Source of the DNA: Prevotella sp.
Lineage (GTDB): Bacteria; Bacteroidota; Bacteroidia; Bacteroidales; Bacteroidaceae
NCBI GenBank assembly: GCA_017470055.1
Contig: JAFUFD010000043.1
Coordinates: forward strand, 1-64,000
DNA: 64,000 bases
Direction: 5' to 3'
The notes under the pieces are model-generated. The model had not been told where the DNA came from. It did not search any database and was given only the letters and a program-made list of their open reading frames with translations. Positions 17,429-24,277 of the stretch are shown here, one piece after another. Positions within the stretch are counted from its first letter, which is position 1. Every line of letters begins with the position of its first letter. The position numbers were made by a program, and so were the translations under genes.

Positions 17429-18547
17429 ATGAAAAGAAGTATCATTTCATTATGTCTGCTGACCACATTCTCTGTTGTCAAAGCGCAACAGCCCCATAAT
17501 GTTGTGGGCTACACCCCCAGTTCCAATACGATAACAACCCTGCACTATGGGTATGGCAATTCCTTGGAAAGCATAACAATCGCAGGAAAGACGCAAACGA
17601 CGATAAAAGTCAGTGGGAACGGTCAGCCCAAAAGCATCAGTAATGAGTTCGCTACTATAGAGTATTCGTTTGCGGGCACTTCAAACGTCAATGTCACCCA
17701 AACCGTCAATGGCGAGACCAAGACGAGCAAAGTTCCCATGAATAGCGAACAGGTACTTCAGTTCCGCAAGGATTTCACCTCGACAAAGAATGCCCTCGCA
17801 GGAGTGGTGGATAAGGCAGACAAGTTCTTGGAGAACGGAGGTGCCAGTCTCATCGGCAATATCATCAGCACGATTAACGACGGATTGGACAACCCCATCA
17901 ACGTATGTTTCCAGCAAGCACTGGATGCTGCCAAGAACACCAAGAATCCCATTATCCCCATTGATTGTCTGGAGGCATTGGTTAAAGCCACCAAATCACA
18001 TGAGAGTGCTGGTGATGAGATAAAGGGCAAAGCCGTCGACTACATCTTTGAGAACTACAAAGAGTGGCGTGACGGGTGGAGCGACCTTGTATATAAAGGA
18101 TTAATGGAAATAGACAAATTGCAGCAAGCCAAGAACAAACAAAAGCAAAACGAAAGGCTGGAACAGGCAAAACGGCTACAGGACAATGACACCGCAAATG
18201 AAGACGGCAATGACGAGACTCCACCCGTCCTTGACACCCCAAAAGACGTGACCGACTATGTCACAGGGCAGTTCCCCAATAGAGGAGGCAGGTTGCCTGA
18301 CGCTATTTGGGTAAACTATCACAAGTATTTCTTGGGTACACCTTTTAGTTATATGATGAAACTGAACAAAGACAAAAAGACATATCGCTATGAGGATGTA
18401 TCGGAGGCTACTAAATTAGATTACGACAGGGAACTGGATAATCCCTATTGCTACATGGTGATATGGTATTGGGACAGCAAGGAAAAGGGCATAGAAATAA
18501 CGATTCCGCTGAAAAAAGGGCATGTACCTGACAAATTACCTAAGTAG
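17429..18547 (+). CDS. Secreted protein of unknown function
   Basis: A 372-residue protein I do not recognise. A signal peptide (MKRSIISLCLLTTFSVVKA, cleavage before QQ) sends it across the inner membrane. Residues about 20-90 are Thr/Ser/Asn-rich and beta-like (short repeats resembling SITIAGKTQTTIKVSG). Residues about 110-230 are helical. About 225-255 is a Gln/Lys/Asn/Glu-rich segment that could be a coiled coil. The C-terminal 100 residues form another domain with aromatic and acidic residues. It is divergent from the membrane AraC-type regulator, which may control it. Confidence 0.75.
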   Translation: MKRSIISLCLLTTFSVVKAQQPHNVVGYTPSSNTITTLHYGYGNSLESITIAGKTQTTIKVSGNGQPKSISNEFATIEYSFAGTSNVNVTQTVNGETKTSKVPMNSEQVLQFRKDFTSTKNALAGVVDKADKFLENGGASLIGNIISTINDGLDNPINVCFQQALDAAKNTKNPIIPIDCLEALVKATKSHESAGDEIKGKAVDYIFENYKEWRDGWSDLVYKGLMEIDKLQQAKNKQKQNERLEQAKRLQDNDTANEDGNDETPPVLDTPKDVTDYVTGQFPNRGGRLPDAIWVNYHKYFLGTPFSYMMKLNKDKKTYRYEDVSEATKLDYDRELDNPYCYMVIWYWDSKEKGIEITIPLKKGHVPDKLPK

Positions 18548-18606
18548 TCATAAATCCAGATTATTTTAATCTTTTAAATATTTAATAACGATGAAACAAA
18601 CAAGAT

Positions 18607-18789
18607 ATGTTCAAGAACAACGGCTATAACAAAGACTCCAAGATGACCATCACCTTCTGGGCAGGCAATATCGCAGAAAACCCCGAAGGATGGGCAAAGT
18701 TAGCAAAGGTGGTCGTCATGGACCAGAACACCGATGCCTTCAAGCAGGCTGAGCAGCAAGTCAAAGCCGCTAAAGAGGCTGCGAAATAA
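18607..18789 (+). CDS. Small ORF of unknown function, possibly a gene remnant
   Basis: Sixty codons ending in an Ala/Lys/Gln-rich helix (FKQAEQQVKAAKEAAK) after FWAGNIAENPEGWAKLAKV. The composition is protein-like and a strong terminator follows 22 bases later, but there is no promoter or clear start signal. An ATGAAACAAAC start 16 bases upstream is in another frame and ends after 12 codons. This would fit a truncated or frameshifted gene. I do not recognise the family. Confidence 0.4.
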   Translation: MFKNNGYNKDSKMTITFWAGNIAENPEGWAKLAKVVVMDQNTDAFKQAEQQVKAAKEAAK

Positions 18790-18810
18790 CGAGAAATTTG
18801 AGTAGAACGA

Positions 18811-18844
18811 AAAATAATCCGCCAAAAGTTTGGTGGATTATTTT
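18811..18844 (+). terminator. Terminator before tRNA-Phe
   Basis: Stem of about 15-16 base pairs (18811-18826 with 18829-18844, one G-U) closing on itself and followed by a T-run. The descending arm carries the tRNA -33 box. Confidence 0.75.
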
Positions 18845-18860
18845 TTTTGTTGTACCTTTG
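18830..18860 (+). promoter_or_regulatory. Promoter of tRNA-Phe
   Basis: TTG at 18830-18832, a 20-base spacer and TACCTTTG at 18853-18860. The sequence around the -33 box (TTGGTGGATTA) is shared with the promoters at 20424, 21015 and 24219. Confidence 0.65.
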
Positions 18861-18900
18861 CACCCGCAATCAAGAGGATTGCACGAAAGAACATAATGAT

Positions 18901-18973
18901 GGTGCCTTAGCTCAGTTGGTAGAGCATCGGACTGAAAATCCGTGTGTCCCCGGTTCGATTCCTGGAGGTACCA
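18901..18973 (+). tRNA. tRNA-Phe (anticodon GAA)
   Basis: A 73-base cloverleaf: acceptor GGTGCCT with AGGTACC (one G-U), D arm GCTC/GAGC, anticodon loop CTGAAAA with GAA, and T loop TTCGATT. The discriminator base is A and CCA is not encoded beyond the first C. The outermost anticodon-stem pair (T-T) and one T-stem pair (C-T) are mismatched as I fold it. Confidence 0.93.
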
Positions 18974-19091
18974 CTCCTCCTTTCATTATGAGTCCCTGTC
19001 TTCGAGTCTCTCGAGCAGGGGCTTTTTTGTGTCCCAAACTAAAAAACGTTAAATATACGAGCATGTGCCGAGTTATGGTACATCTTCATTG

Positions 19092-19099
19092 TATCTTTG
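19092..19099 (+). promoter_or_regulatory. Promoter -7 box of the radical-SAM DNA repair gene
   Basis: TATCTTTG, four bases before the ATG at 19104, so the start chosen is leaderless. Confidence 0.55.
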
Positions 19100-19103
19100 C
19101 AGC

Positions 19104-20396
19104 ATGTTGACAGAGAAGACAATGGAGAAACTGCGCATCCTGACGGAGTCGGCGAAATACGATGTGTCGTGTTCGTCGAGCGGAACGGTGCGCAGTGGCA
19201 AGAAAGGCATGGTAGGCAATACTGTCGGAGGGGTGGGCATCTGCCATTCCTTCGCTGATGACGGACGTTGTATCTCACTATTGAAAATCATGCTCACCAA
19301 CTACTGCATGTACGACTGTGCCTACTGCGTCAACCGCCGCTCGAATGATATCCAGCGTGCCACCCTCTCTGTCTCGGAACTGGAGGAGATCACGATGGAG
19401 TTCTATCGTCGCAACTATATCGAGGGGCTTTTCCTCTCCAGTGGCGTGGTGCGTAATCCCGACTATACGATGGAGCGGTTGACGGCTATCGTACGTGACC
19501 TCCGTACCGTCCATCGCTTTAATGGCTACATCCATCTGAAGGCGATACCAGGTGCCTCGCAGGAGTTGCTTGCCGAGGCGGGACGCTATGCCGACCGTAT
19601 GAGCGTGAACATCGAGATTCCCAAAGAGGAGTCGCTGAAGATGCTTGCTCCTGAGAAAGACCATCAGAGCGTGTTCCAGCCCATGCGTCTCATCCAACAG
19701 GGGGTATTAGAGAACAAGGAGGAGCGCAAGAAATTTCGCCATGCGCCACGTTATGTCCCCGCAGGACAGTCGACGCAGATGATCGTAGGGGCATCGGGCG
19801 AGACGGATCAGGACATCCTCAACATGTCGTCATCGCTCTACCAGCAGCCCTCCATGCGCCGTGTCTACTACTCAGGATATATCAGCGTGAACACCTACGA
19901 CAAGCGGTTGCCCGTCTTAAAGCAGCCCCCGTTGGTGCGTGAGAACCGCCTCTATCAGGCAGACTGGCTTCTGCGTTTCTACCATTTCGACGTGGATGAG
20001 ATCGTGGATGATGCCCATACCCATCTCGACCTTGATATCGACCCCAAGTTAGGATGGGCGTTACGACACCCGGAATACTTCCCTGTCGACATCAACCATG
20101 ATGACTACGAGCGCATCCTCCGTGTGCCAGGCATCGGCACCAAGTCGGCATGGCTCATCGTCAACAGCCGCCGCTTCAACCGCATCACGTCCTATCACCT
20201 GAAGAAAATGGGGGTAGTGATGAAGAAAGCGAAGTACTTCATCACTTGTGGCGAACTTACCTCCGCCTTCTCACAACCCATCATCGGCATCAACGAACTC
20301 CACCCCGAACGCCTCCGCCCCCTGCTCGTCAGCAAGTCGCAACAAAAGAAAGCCGCCGCAGAACAGCAACTTTCCTTGGATTTCGAAGATGAATAA
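19104..20396 (+). CDS. Putative DNA modification/repair radical-SAM protein (TIGR03916 type)
   Basis: A 430-residue radical-SAM protein. The cluster-binding motif CMYDCAYC is at residues 68-75, and a helix-hairpin-helix DNA-binding motif RVPGIGTKSAWLI is near 335. The N-terminal blocks SAKYDVSCSSSG and GVGICHSFADDGRC are typical of the TIGR03916 family. Its genes normally sit next to a TIGR03915 partner that may be linked to a uracil-DNA-glycosylase-like protein. The reaction is not known. Here the partner is at 24872-25645, separated by inserted genes. The start at 19104 is chosen because the -7 box sits directly before it. Confidence 0.88.
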   Translation: MLTEKTMEKLRILTESAKYDVSCSSSGTVRSGKKGMVGNTVGGVGICHSFADDGRCISLLKIMLTNYCMYDCAYCVNRRSNDIQRATLSVSELEEITMEFYRRNYIEGLFLSSGVVRNPDYTMERLTAIVRDLRTVHRFNGYIHLKAIPGASQELLAEAGRYADRMSVNIEIPKEESLKMLAPEKDHQSVFQPMRLIQQGVLENKEERKKFRHAPRYVPAGQSTQMIVGASGETDQDILNMSSSLYQQPSMRRVYYSGYISVNTYDKRLPVLKQPPLVRENRLYQADWLLRFYHFDVDEIVDDAHTHLDLDIDPKLGWALRHPEYFPVDINHDDYERILRVPGIGTKSAWLIVNSRRFNRITSYHLKKMGVVMKKAKYFITCGELTSAFSQPIIGINELHPERLRPLLVSKSQQKKAAAEQQLSLDFEDE

Positions 20397-20406
20397 AAAA
20401 CATCAC

Positions 20407-20463
20407 AAAAAAGTTCGGAAAACTTGGTGGATTACAAAAGAATTACTATCTTTGCATCGGTAT
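20407..20463 (+). repeat. Promoter-bearing repeat, copy A
   Basis: This 57-base segment recurs almost exactly on the minus strand at 24182-24238 (two differences). Its right-hand 36 bases recur at about 21012-21047. All copies contain TTGGTGGATTAC and a TAnnTTTG box. Confidence 0.75.
20424..20454 (+). promoter_or_regulatory. Promoter of the small toxin-antitoxin module
   Basis: TTG at 20424-20426, a 20-base spacer and TATCTTTG at 20447-20454, within repeat copy A. The antitoxin ATG is 25 bases downstream. Confidence 0.7.
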
Positions 20464-20478
20464 AAACAACAATTGCGT

Positions 20479-20628
20479 ATGTTTAAAGAAATTAATGTAG
20501 ATGACAAATCTCTGTTTGAGGCTAATGGTCTGACAACAGAGCCCCAAGGCAATATGACTCTTGAGGAAGCCTATGACTTTGTGATGGACAAAGTTCGCAC
20601 AATCTATGACATAAAAGATGCTGTATAA
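20479..20628 (+). CDS. Candidate antitoxin, small acidic protein
   Basis: A 49-residue acidic protein beginning MFKEINVDDKSLF, predicted helical, with no recognisable DNA-binding motif. It is called an antitoxin only from context: it directly precedes and overlaps by 11 bases a RelE/ParE-like gene, and a perfect promoter lies just upstream. The frame continues open upstream into the radical-SAM gene, but the promoter position argues for the ATG at 20479. Confidence 0.6.
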   Translation: MFKEINVDDKSLFEANGLTTEPQGNMTLEEAYDFVMDKVRTIYDIKDAV

Positions 20629-20914
20629 CTATACCATTACTCCAAAGGCAGTTGGTCAAATCACTAAGTTCTATTGCAATGTTGCCTTGAAATACAGGCA
20701 TGTCTACTCCATAGAAGACATGGAGAGGAATATTCGTCAGGCGGTTTTTAGTGCCTATCTGATAGAGAGAGGTCTTGCCAGACGTGTTCCAACAATCTCA
20801 CGCTGGAAAAACATGCACATGGCGCATGCCAATAAATGGTATTATGCATATAGTATCGAGGATAATACCATCATCATTCATGATGCTTGCCATGCACAGA
20901 ATATGCATGAATAG
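20618..20914 (+). CDS. RelE/ParE-like toxin
   Basis: A 98-residue basic protein with the general RelE/ParE plan: an N-terminal strand (YNYTITPKAVGQI), two helices (about residues 30-55) and a C-terminal sheet (KWYYAYSIEDNTIIIHDACH). Family members inhibit translation by mRNA cleavage or poison gyrase. It is 11 bases overlapped by the small acidic gene before it. The match is by overall pattern, not strong motifs, so the target is unknown. Confidence 0.65.
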   Translation: MLYNYTITPKAVGQITKFYCNVALKYRHVYSIEDMERNIRQAVFSAYLIERGLARRVPTISRWKNMHMAHANKWYYAYSIEDNTIIIHDACHAQNMHE

Positions 20915-21014
20915 CCATAGAGTACCATACAGGGGAATGTGTCTTTGCTCATTGACTTTTAAAAATTCAAAGATTCTTTTTATCTCTATAAATAACTTTT
21001 TTGTATAGAGAGAC

Positions 21015-21045
21015 TTGGTGGATTACAAAAGAATTATTATCTTTG
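21015..21045 (+). promoter_or_regulatory. Promoter of the DUF6078-type gene (repeat copy B)
   Basis: TTG at 21015-21017, a 20-base spacer and TATCTTTG at 21038-21045. An 8-base-pair stem (20983-20990 with 21004-21011) that may end the toxin transcript lies directly before it. Confidence 0.7.
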
Positions 21046-21079
21046 CAAAGATTATATCAACCCTTTAAATATCAACTTT

Positions 21080-21520
21080 ATGAAAGAAAAAGAACTTACT
21101 TATCATGATGCCCCTTCGGGCTATCAACTATGCTTTAACAGCAACTGTTCAAAAGCAAAGGAGTGTTTACATTATCAAGTTGCATTACTGGCACCTCCTA
21201 CCAAAACGGCAGGAGCCGCTATCTATCCCTCTGCATGGAAAGACGGTGATTGTCAGTATTTCCGCACCTGTAAACCAGTGCGAATGGCTTATGGTTTCGA
21301 CAATTTGTATCGTCACCTGCCCCGCTACCTCGTCTCAAACGCACGTATGCGAATCAGGAATTTCCTGAGTTGCGGTATGAGTACCTACTACCGTTACCAT
21401 CATGGAGAACGGCTGATGTCCCCCCAACTGCAGCAAGAAATCTTGGATATTATGGCTCGTTATGGCAGTACGGAGGGACTGACGTTCGACCATTATATTA
21501 CCTCTTACGACTTTACGTAG
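21080..21520 (+). CDS. DUF6078-type protein
   Basis: A 146-residue cytosolic protein resembling the Bacteroidota DUF6078 family, function unknown. Cysteines at 18, 23 and 29 and two more near 58 and 64 (DGDCQYFRTC) could bind a metal. The C-terminal half contains RIRNFLSCGMSTYYRYHHGE and resembles a small winged-helix-like domain, which is my inference. It is transcribed alone from a repeat-type promoter inside the accessory stretch and followed by a palindrome array. Confidence 0.7.
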   Translation: MKEKELTYHDAPSGYQLCFNSNCSKAKECLHYQVALLAPPTKTAGAAIYPSAWKDGDCQYFRTCKPVRMAYGFDNLYRHLPRYLVSNARMRIRNFLSCGMSTYYRYHHGERLMSPQLQQEILDIMARYGSTEGLTFDHYITSYDFT

Positions 21521-21534
21521 GCTCCTCAGGAAAA

Positions 21535-21614
21535 TTCCCAGCGTGGGAAAATTAGATTCCCACGCTGGGAATCCAACTTTCCCACGTTGGGAATTTCTTT
21601 TCCCACGTTGGGAA
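21535..21614. repeat. Array of four 15-base palindromes, about 22-base period
   Basis: TTCCCAGCGTGGGAA at 21535, its exact reverse complement at 21557, and TTCCCACGTTGGGAA at 21579 and 21600. Starts step by 22, 22 and 21 bases. Copies 1 and 2 together form a hairpin that could terminate the DUF6078 transcript. The rest of 21521-21752 shows no supported gene. Confidence 0.85.
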
Positions 21615-21752
21615 TCTTTTTAACAATCTCTGCAAAATCCTTTCTGATTTTTCTAACACCTTGTAAGCGCCTAATACATATTTTTCCCGACCTTTAAAGT
21701 TTTTTTCTTTCTCTTCAAAAGTGAAGGATTTTCCATCGTCTTCTCTGTCAAT

Positions 21753-22244
21753 ATGGACGCAAAAATACGAAAACAATTGGAATCTTTGTTGTTTTTCATT
21801 CGTTTAAAACGCTTCTTAGAACAATTGTTTCAATGTCCTGTTGATGTTGTCAGAATACACAAGCATATGAACCCCTATCTTTTAGATAATATAGAAGAAG
21901 ATGAATTTACGTCATCCAATGAAAGAAACCGTATAAAATCTACTCTTGAGCAGATAAGGACTGCTATTGCTCAACTGAAAGAGTGGAATGAAGGAGTTAA
22001 TTCCGCAGACGACTATTATATGTCATCTGATGGGATGCAGAATAGAGATCATGTTGCTCATGGCTATTCTGATATAGATGGTGATATCATCTTTACAACT
22101 ATAAATTTAGTATCTCTACACACCGTCATCTTTCCCTCCGACACTGGAGACTATAAAACTTGTCGAAGCCTTCACCTATTTTTCGGAGAAATAATAAAGC
22201 ACGCAGCCCAGAAAGATGCGTGCTTCCATGTTTTATGTGCTTAA
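21753..22244 (+). pseudogene. Fused, internally deleted remnant of an MntA-HepT toxin-antitoxin pair
   Basis: A 163-codon frame with pieces of two genes. Residues about 18-55 (FLEQLFQCPVDVVRIHKHMN, then PYLLDNIEEDEF) resemble the C-terminal half of MntA, the nucleotidyltransferase antitoxin; its catalytic GS...DxD part is missing. Residues about 63-100 (STLEQIRTAIAQLKEWNEGV, then NSADDYYMSSDGMQ) match the start of HepT. They jump directly to NRDHVAHGYSDIDGDIIF, the HepT RX4-6H active-site region. About 45 middle residues of HepT are absent. The fusion and both deletions argue that it is inactive. Confidence 0.65.
22197..22225 (-). terminator. Terminator after the minus-strand envelope gene pair
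   Basis: Nine-base-pair stem (22197-22205 with 22217-22225) just beyond the stop at 22246. On the minus strand it runs into TTTATTATTT. It lies inside the last codons of the plus-strand remnant. Confidence 0.65.
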
Positions 22245-22245
22245 T

Positions 22246-23214
22246 TTAATCTTTAGTCTCTACTGACTTAACATTGCTCATAGGAATAGTAGAGCGTATT
22301 CCAGCCACATCAACAGTAATTGACTCTACAGGATTAAAGGAAACCATCCTGCCGACCACAGTAGCACCGTTGTTTAGTAAGACTATAACGTTTTTACCTG
22401 TAGGATTTACTGTTGTACTTGTTTTTGTGGATTGTTGTTTCCCTTTTGTACTTCTGGTCTTGACAACAGCCCTTTTTGGGGTGGCTTTAGCCAAATTTGC
22501 AGGTTCAACTTTGGTTGTAGATTCTACGGTCTCTTGTTCTTCTACACTTTCACTCAAACTTGGTTGCTCAACCGATCCTAACTCTGGATCATCATCGTTT
22601 TCACGATATGCAATCACTCCCCCTTTATACTTCTTTACATATTTAAACAACTGTGAGGTTACTTCCTCGCAGAGAGCCAGCATACGGGTAGAGGTGGCAT
22701 ATTGAGAGGTTGCCTCGATTCTGTCTATATCAAATGTACAAACACGCTTGTGAGTTGAGTTATCAATAATATCGATAGTTCCCCATAATTTCGCACCTCC
22801 AGACTTCTTGGAGGAGAAAGGGACAAAGGCGGCAAGCGCGGCTTTCCCAGTACTGCCAAAATCCACTTTCTGTATCTTAAACAAAACCTTATAAGGGGAA
22901 TTGCCCCCTTCTAAAGATGCATGCAAGCCCTTTTTGTTTTTGTGGTTGAAACCGTACTCAATTTGTTTTTCTATTTTAGTACGAGTTCTCTCCCATTTTG
23001 CCAAATCTTTCTCCTCTGCTTGCATATACTCGTCAAGTCCCATATTCCCATTTTTCGTTGAGACGATGGTATTGGAGAAGTCAATTTTCAGCAAGGCTTC
23101 TGATTGTTTTTGCAAAATAGATATATCACCTGCTCTTAACAGGATTACATCATCTGCAGCCCACAGTAAAGCAGGAACTATCATTAAGGCAAGAGATATC
23201 AATAATTTCCTCAT
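22246..23214 (-). CDS. Exported protein of unknown function with small C-terminal beta domain
   Basis: A 322-residue protein with a signal peptide (MRKLLISLALMIVPALLWA). The mature part starts with a mixed domain (about residues 20-205), followed by a low-complexity Glu/Ser/Thr/Lys linker (about 210-270). A compact C-terminal module (VIVLLNNGATVVGRMVSFNP, then VESITVDVAG) is reminiscent of a small SH3/Lsm-like barrel. I do not recognise the family. It lies 18 bases downstream of the outer-membrane beta-barrel gene and is probably co-transcribed with it. Confidence 0.7.
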   Translation of the reverse strand: MRKLLISLALMIVPALLWAADDVILLRAGDISILQKQSEALLKIDFSNTIVSTKNGNMGLDEYMQAEEKDLAKWERTRTKIEKQIEYGFNHKNKKGLHASLEGGNSPYKVLFKIQKVDFGSTGKAALAAFVPFSSKKSGGAKLWGTIDIIDNSTHKRVCTFDIDRIEATSQYATSTRMLALCEEVTSQLFKYVKKYKGGVIAYRENDDDPELGSVEQPSLSESVEEQETVESTTKVEPANLAKATPKRAVVKTRSTKGKQQSTKTSTTVNPTGKNVIVLLNNGATVVGRMVSFNPVESITVDVAGIRSTIPMSNVKSVETKD

Positions 23215-23232
23215 AGTAGAAGATATAAATAT

Positions 23233-23829
23233 TTAAAATTCTATACCGATAAGAAGTGATGGCGTAAAATGCCAGTCTGTGTCCTCATCTGTATGGGTTG
23301 AAGTGATTGTTGTTCCAGAAGGAGAGCCATAAGAACTACCATCAATCTTGCGCCGTTGGTAATGGGACACATATGTAGAAGTAGTAGTTGTTGTAGAAAT
23401 AGTGGTAGAGGAGATGTCCAAATAGAACCCTACATAGAATTGACGAAGTTTCACACCTACCGCAGCACCATAAAGCATTCCTCCGTCTTTTGACTTAAAA
23501 TTGTAATTATAACCTACACGCCCCTCCAAAAATGGTTTAATGTCATAGTTGATGGGTACGATAAATCGAAGTTTTCCATAGCCACCTCCAGAAAAAGAGG
23601 AAGAGCCTCCTCCTGTGGCAAAACCAACTATTGGACCAGCACCAAGATAGAGCATGTCTTTCCATTTGTAGCCCATGTCATATCCAAGAGCAGTGGAGAA
23701 CACTTTCTCGGAATATCCGAGTCGTAAATCAGCACCAGAAGAGAAACCACTTTGTGCCGAAACTGACGGGCTAACACCTAAAAAACTAATTGCTACAAAG
23801 AGCGTACGAAACATAAAAATTTTTTTCAT
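23233..23829 (-). CDS. Outer-membrane beta-barrel protein
   Basis: A 198-residue protein with a signal peptide (cleavage after VSPSVSA, residue about 25) and alternating hydrophobic/aromatic strands typical of small outer-membrane barrels, ending in Phe (LLIGIEF) as barrels often do. Glycine-rich turns (GGGSSSFSGGG) and a Thr-rich loop (ISTTTTTSTY) separate strands. The function is unknown. It starts an operon with the exported protein at 22246-23214. Confidence 0.75.
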   Translation of the reverse strand: MKKIFMFRTLFVAISFLGVSPSVSAQSGFSSGADLRLGYSEKVFSTALGYDMGYKWKDMLYLGAGPIVGFATGGGSSSFSGGGYGKLRFIVPINYDIKPFLEGRVGYNYNFKSKDGGMLYGAAVGVKLRQFYVGFYLDISSTTISTTTTTSTYVSHYQRRKIDGSSYGSPSGTTITSTHTDEDTDWHFTPSLLIGIEF

Positions 23830-23952
23830 AATAACTTATTATTTAGTAATTAATTGAATGCAAATGTTGGGCATAAAGGAATGGGATTGCCATTTCTTAC
23901 CGTAGGGACACAAGAATGGCGTGGCGATCCTTATGCACTTACCAAAGGGGCA

Positions 23953-24184
23953 GACCTCGGAATTGGAACCCCTGCAACCATATAAGAATGCTACCACGCC
24001 AAAGGCGTGTGCACAGCAAATGGTTGCAATTGGGGATTACCAAAGTGGGGCTTTCCCTTGCTTCTTAAATCGAACTATTCCAAATAAGATTTCCGAGGTC
24101 TTTTCGGTAAGTGCGAAATAATAAGCCTATGCATCTATGGCTCGGGATTTTTTCGCGCTGCTCAACAACACGTCTCCCCCGATA
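23953..24184 (-). ncRNA. Candidate structured RNA or palindromic element
   Basis: On the minus strand 24100-23953 folds into one long nested hairpin. GACCTCGGAA pairs with TTCCGAGGTC (24091-24100 with 23953-23962), TTGGAA with TTCCAA (24078-24083 with 23963-23968), and CCCC with GGGG. TGCAACCAT pairs with ATGGTTGCA (24020-24028 with 23973-23981), TGC with GCA, and CACGCC with GGCGTG around an apical three-base loop. A second hairpin (24113-24156, with inner AGCC/GGCT) precedes it, and a full promoter ends at 24191. No convincing protein frame spans it. It could be an sRNA or a palindromic mobile repeat. The rest of 23830-24277 shows only promoters. Confidence 0.55.
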
Positions 24185-24238
24185 CCGATGCAAAGGTAAT
24201 AATTCTTTTGTAATCCACCAAGTTTTCCGAACTTTTTT
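24182..24238 (-). repeat. Promoter-bearing repeat, copy C (inverted relative to copy A)
   Basis: Near-identical reverse-strand copy of 20407-20463, with two differences over 57 bases. Confidence 0.75.
24191..24221 (-). promoter_or_regulatory. Promoter of the structured element
   Basis: On the minus strand TTG (24221-24219), a 20-base spacer and TACCTTTG (24198-24191). The nearest protein start on this strand is 360 bases away, so the immediate product is probably RNA. Confidence 0.6.
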
Positions 24239-24240
24239 CG

Positions 24241-24248
24241 TACATTTG
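24241..24248 (+). promoter_or_regulatory. Promoter -7 box of the 24278 gene
   Basis: TACATTTG, 29 bases before the ATG. It is back to back with the minus-strand promoter of copy C. Confidence 0.5.
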
Positions 24249-24277
24249 CAACCAGAGTACAGAAATGAGTAAGAAGT

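Noticed and set aside
21535..21614. CRISPR array
   Set aside because: Units are 15-base palindromes with seven-base spacers, far too short for CRISPR, and no cas genes are nearby.
21552..21776. Minus-strand 74-codon frame ending in FPTWE-type repeats
   Set aside because: The repeats are just translated palindromes, and the frame overlaps the start of the MntA-HepT remnant. No promoter supports it, although a short peptide cannot be fully excluded.
23921..24121. Plus-strand 66-codon frame
   Set aside because: It lies within the structured element at 23953-24184. The helices explain the sequence better than a protein does.
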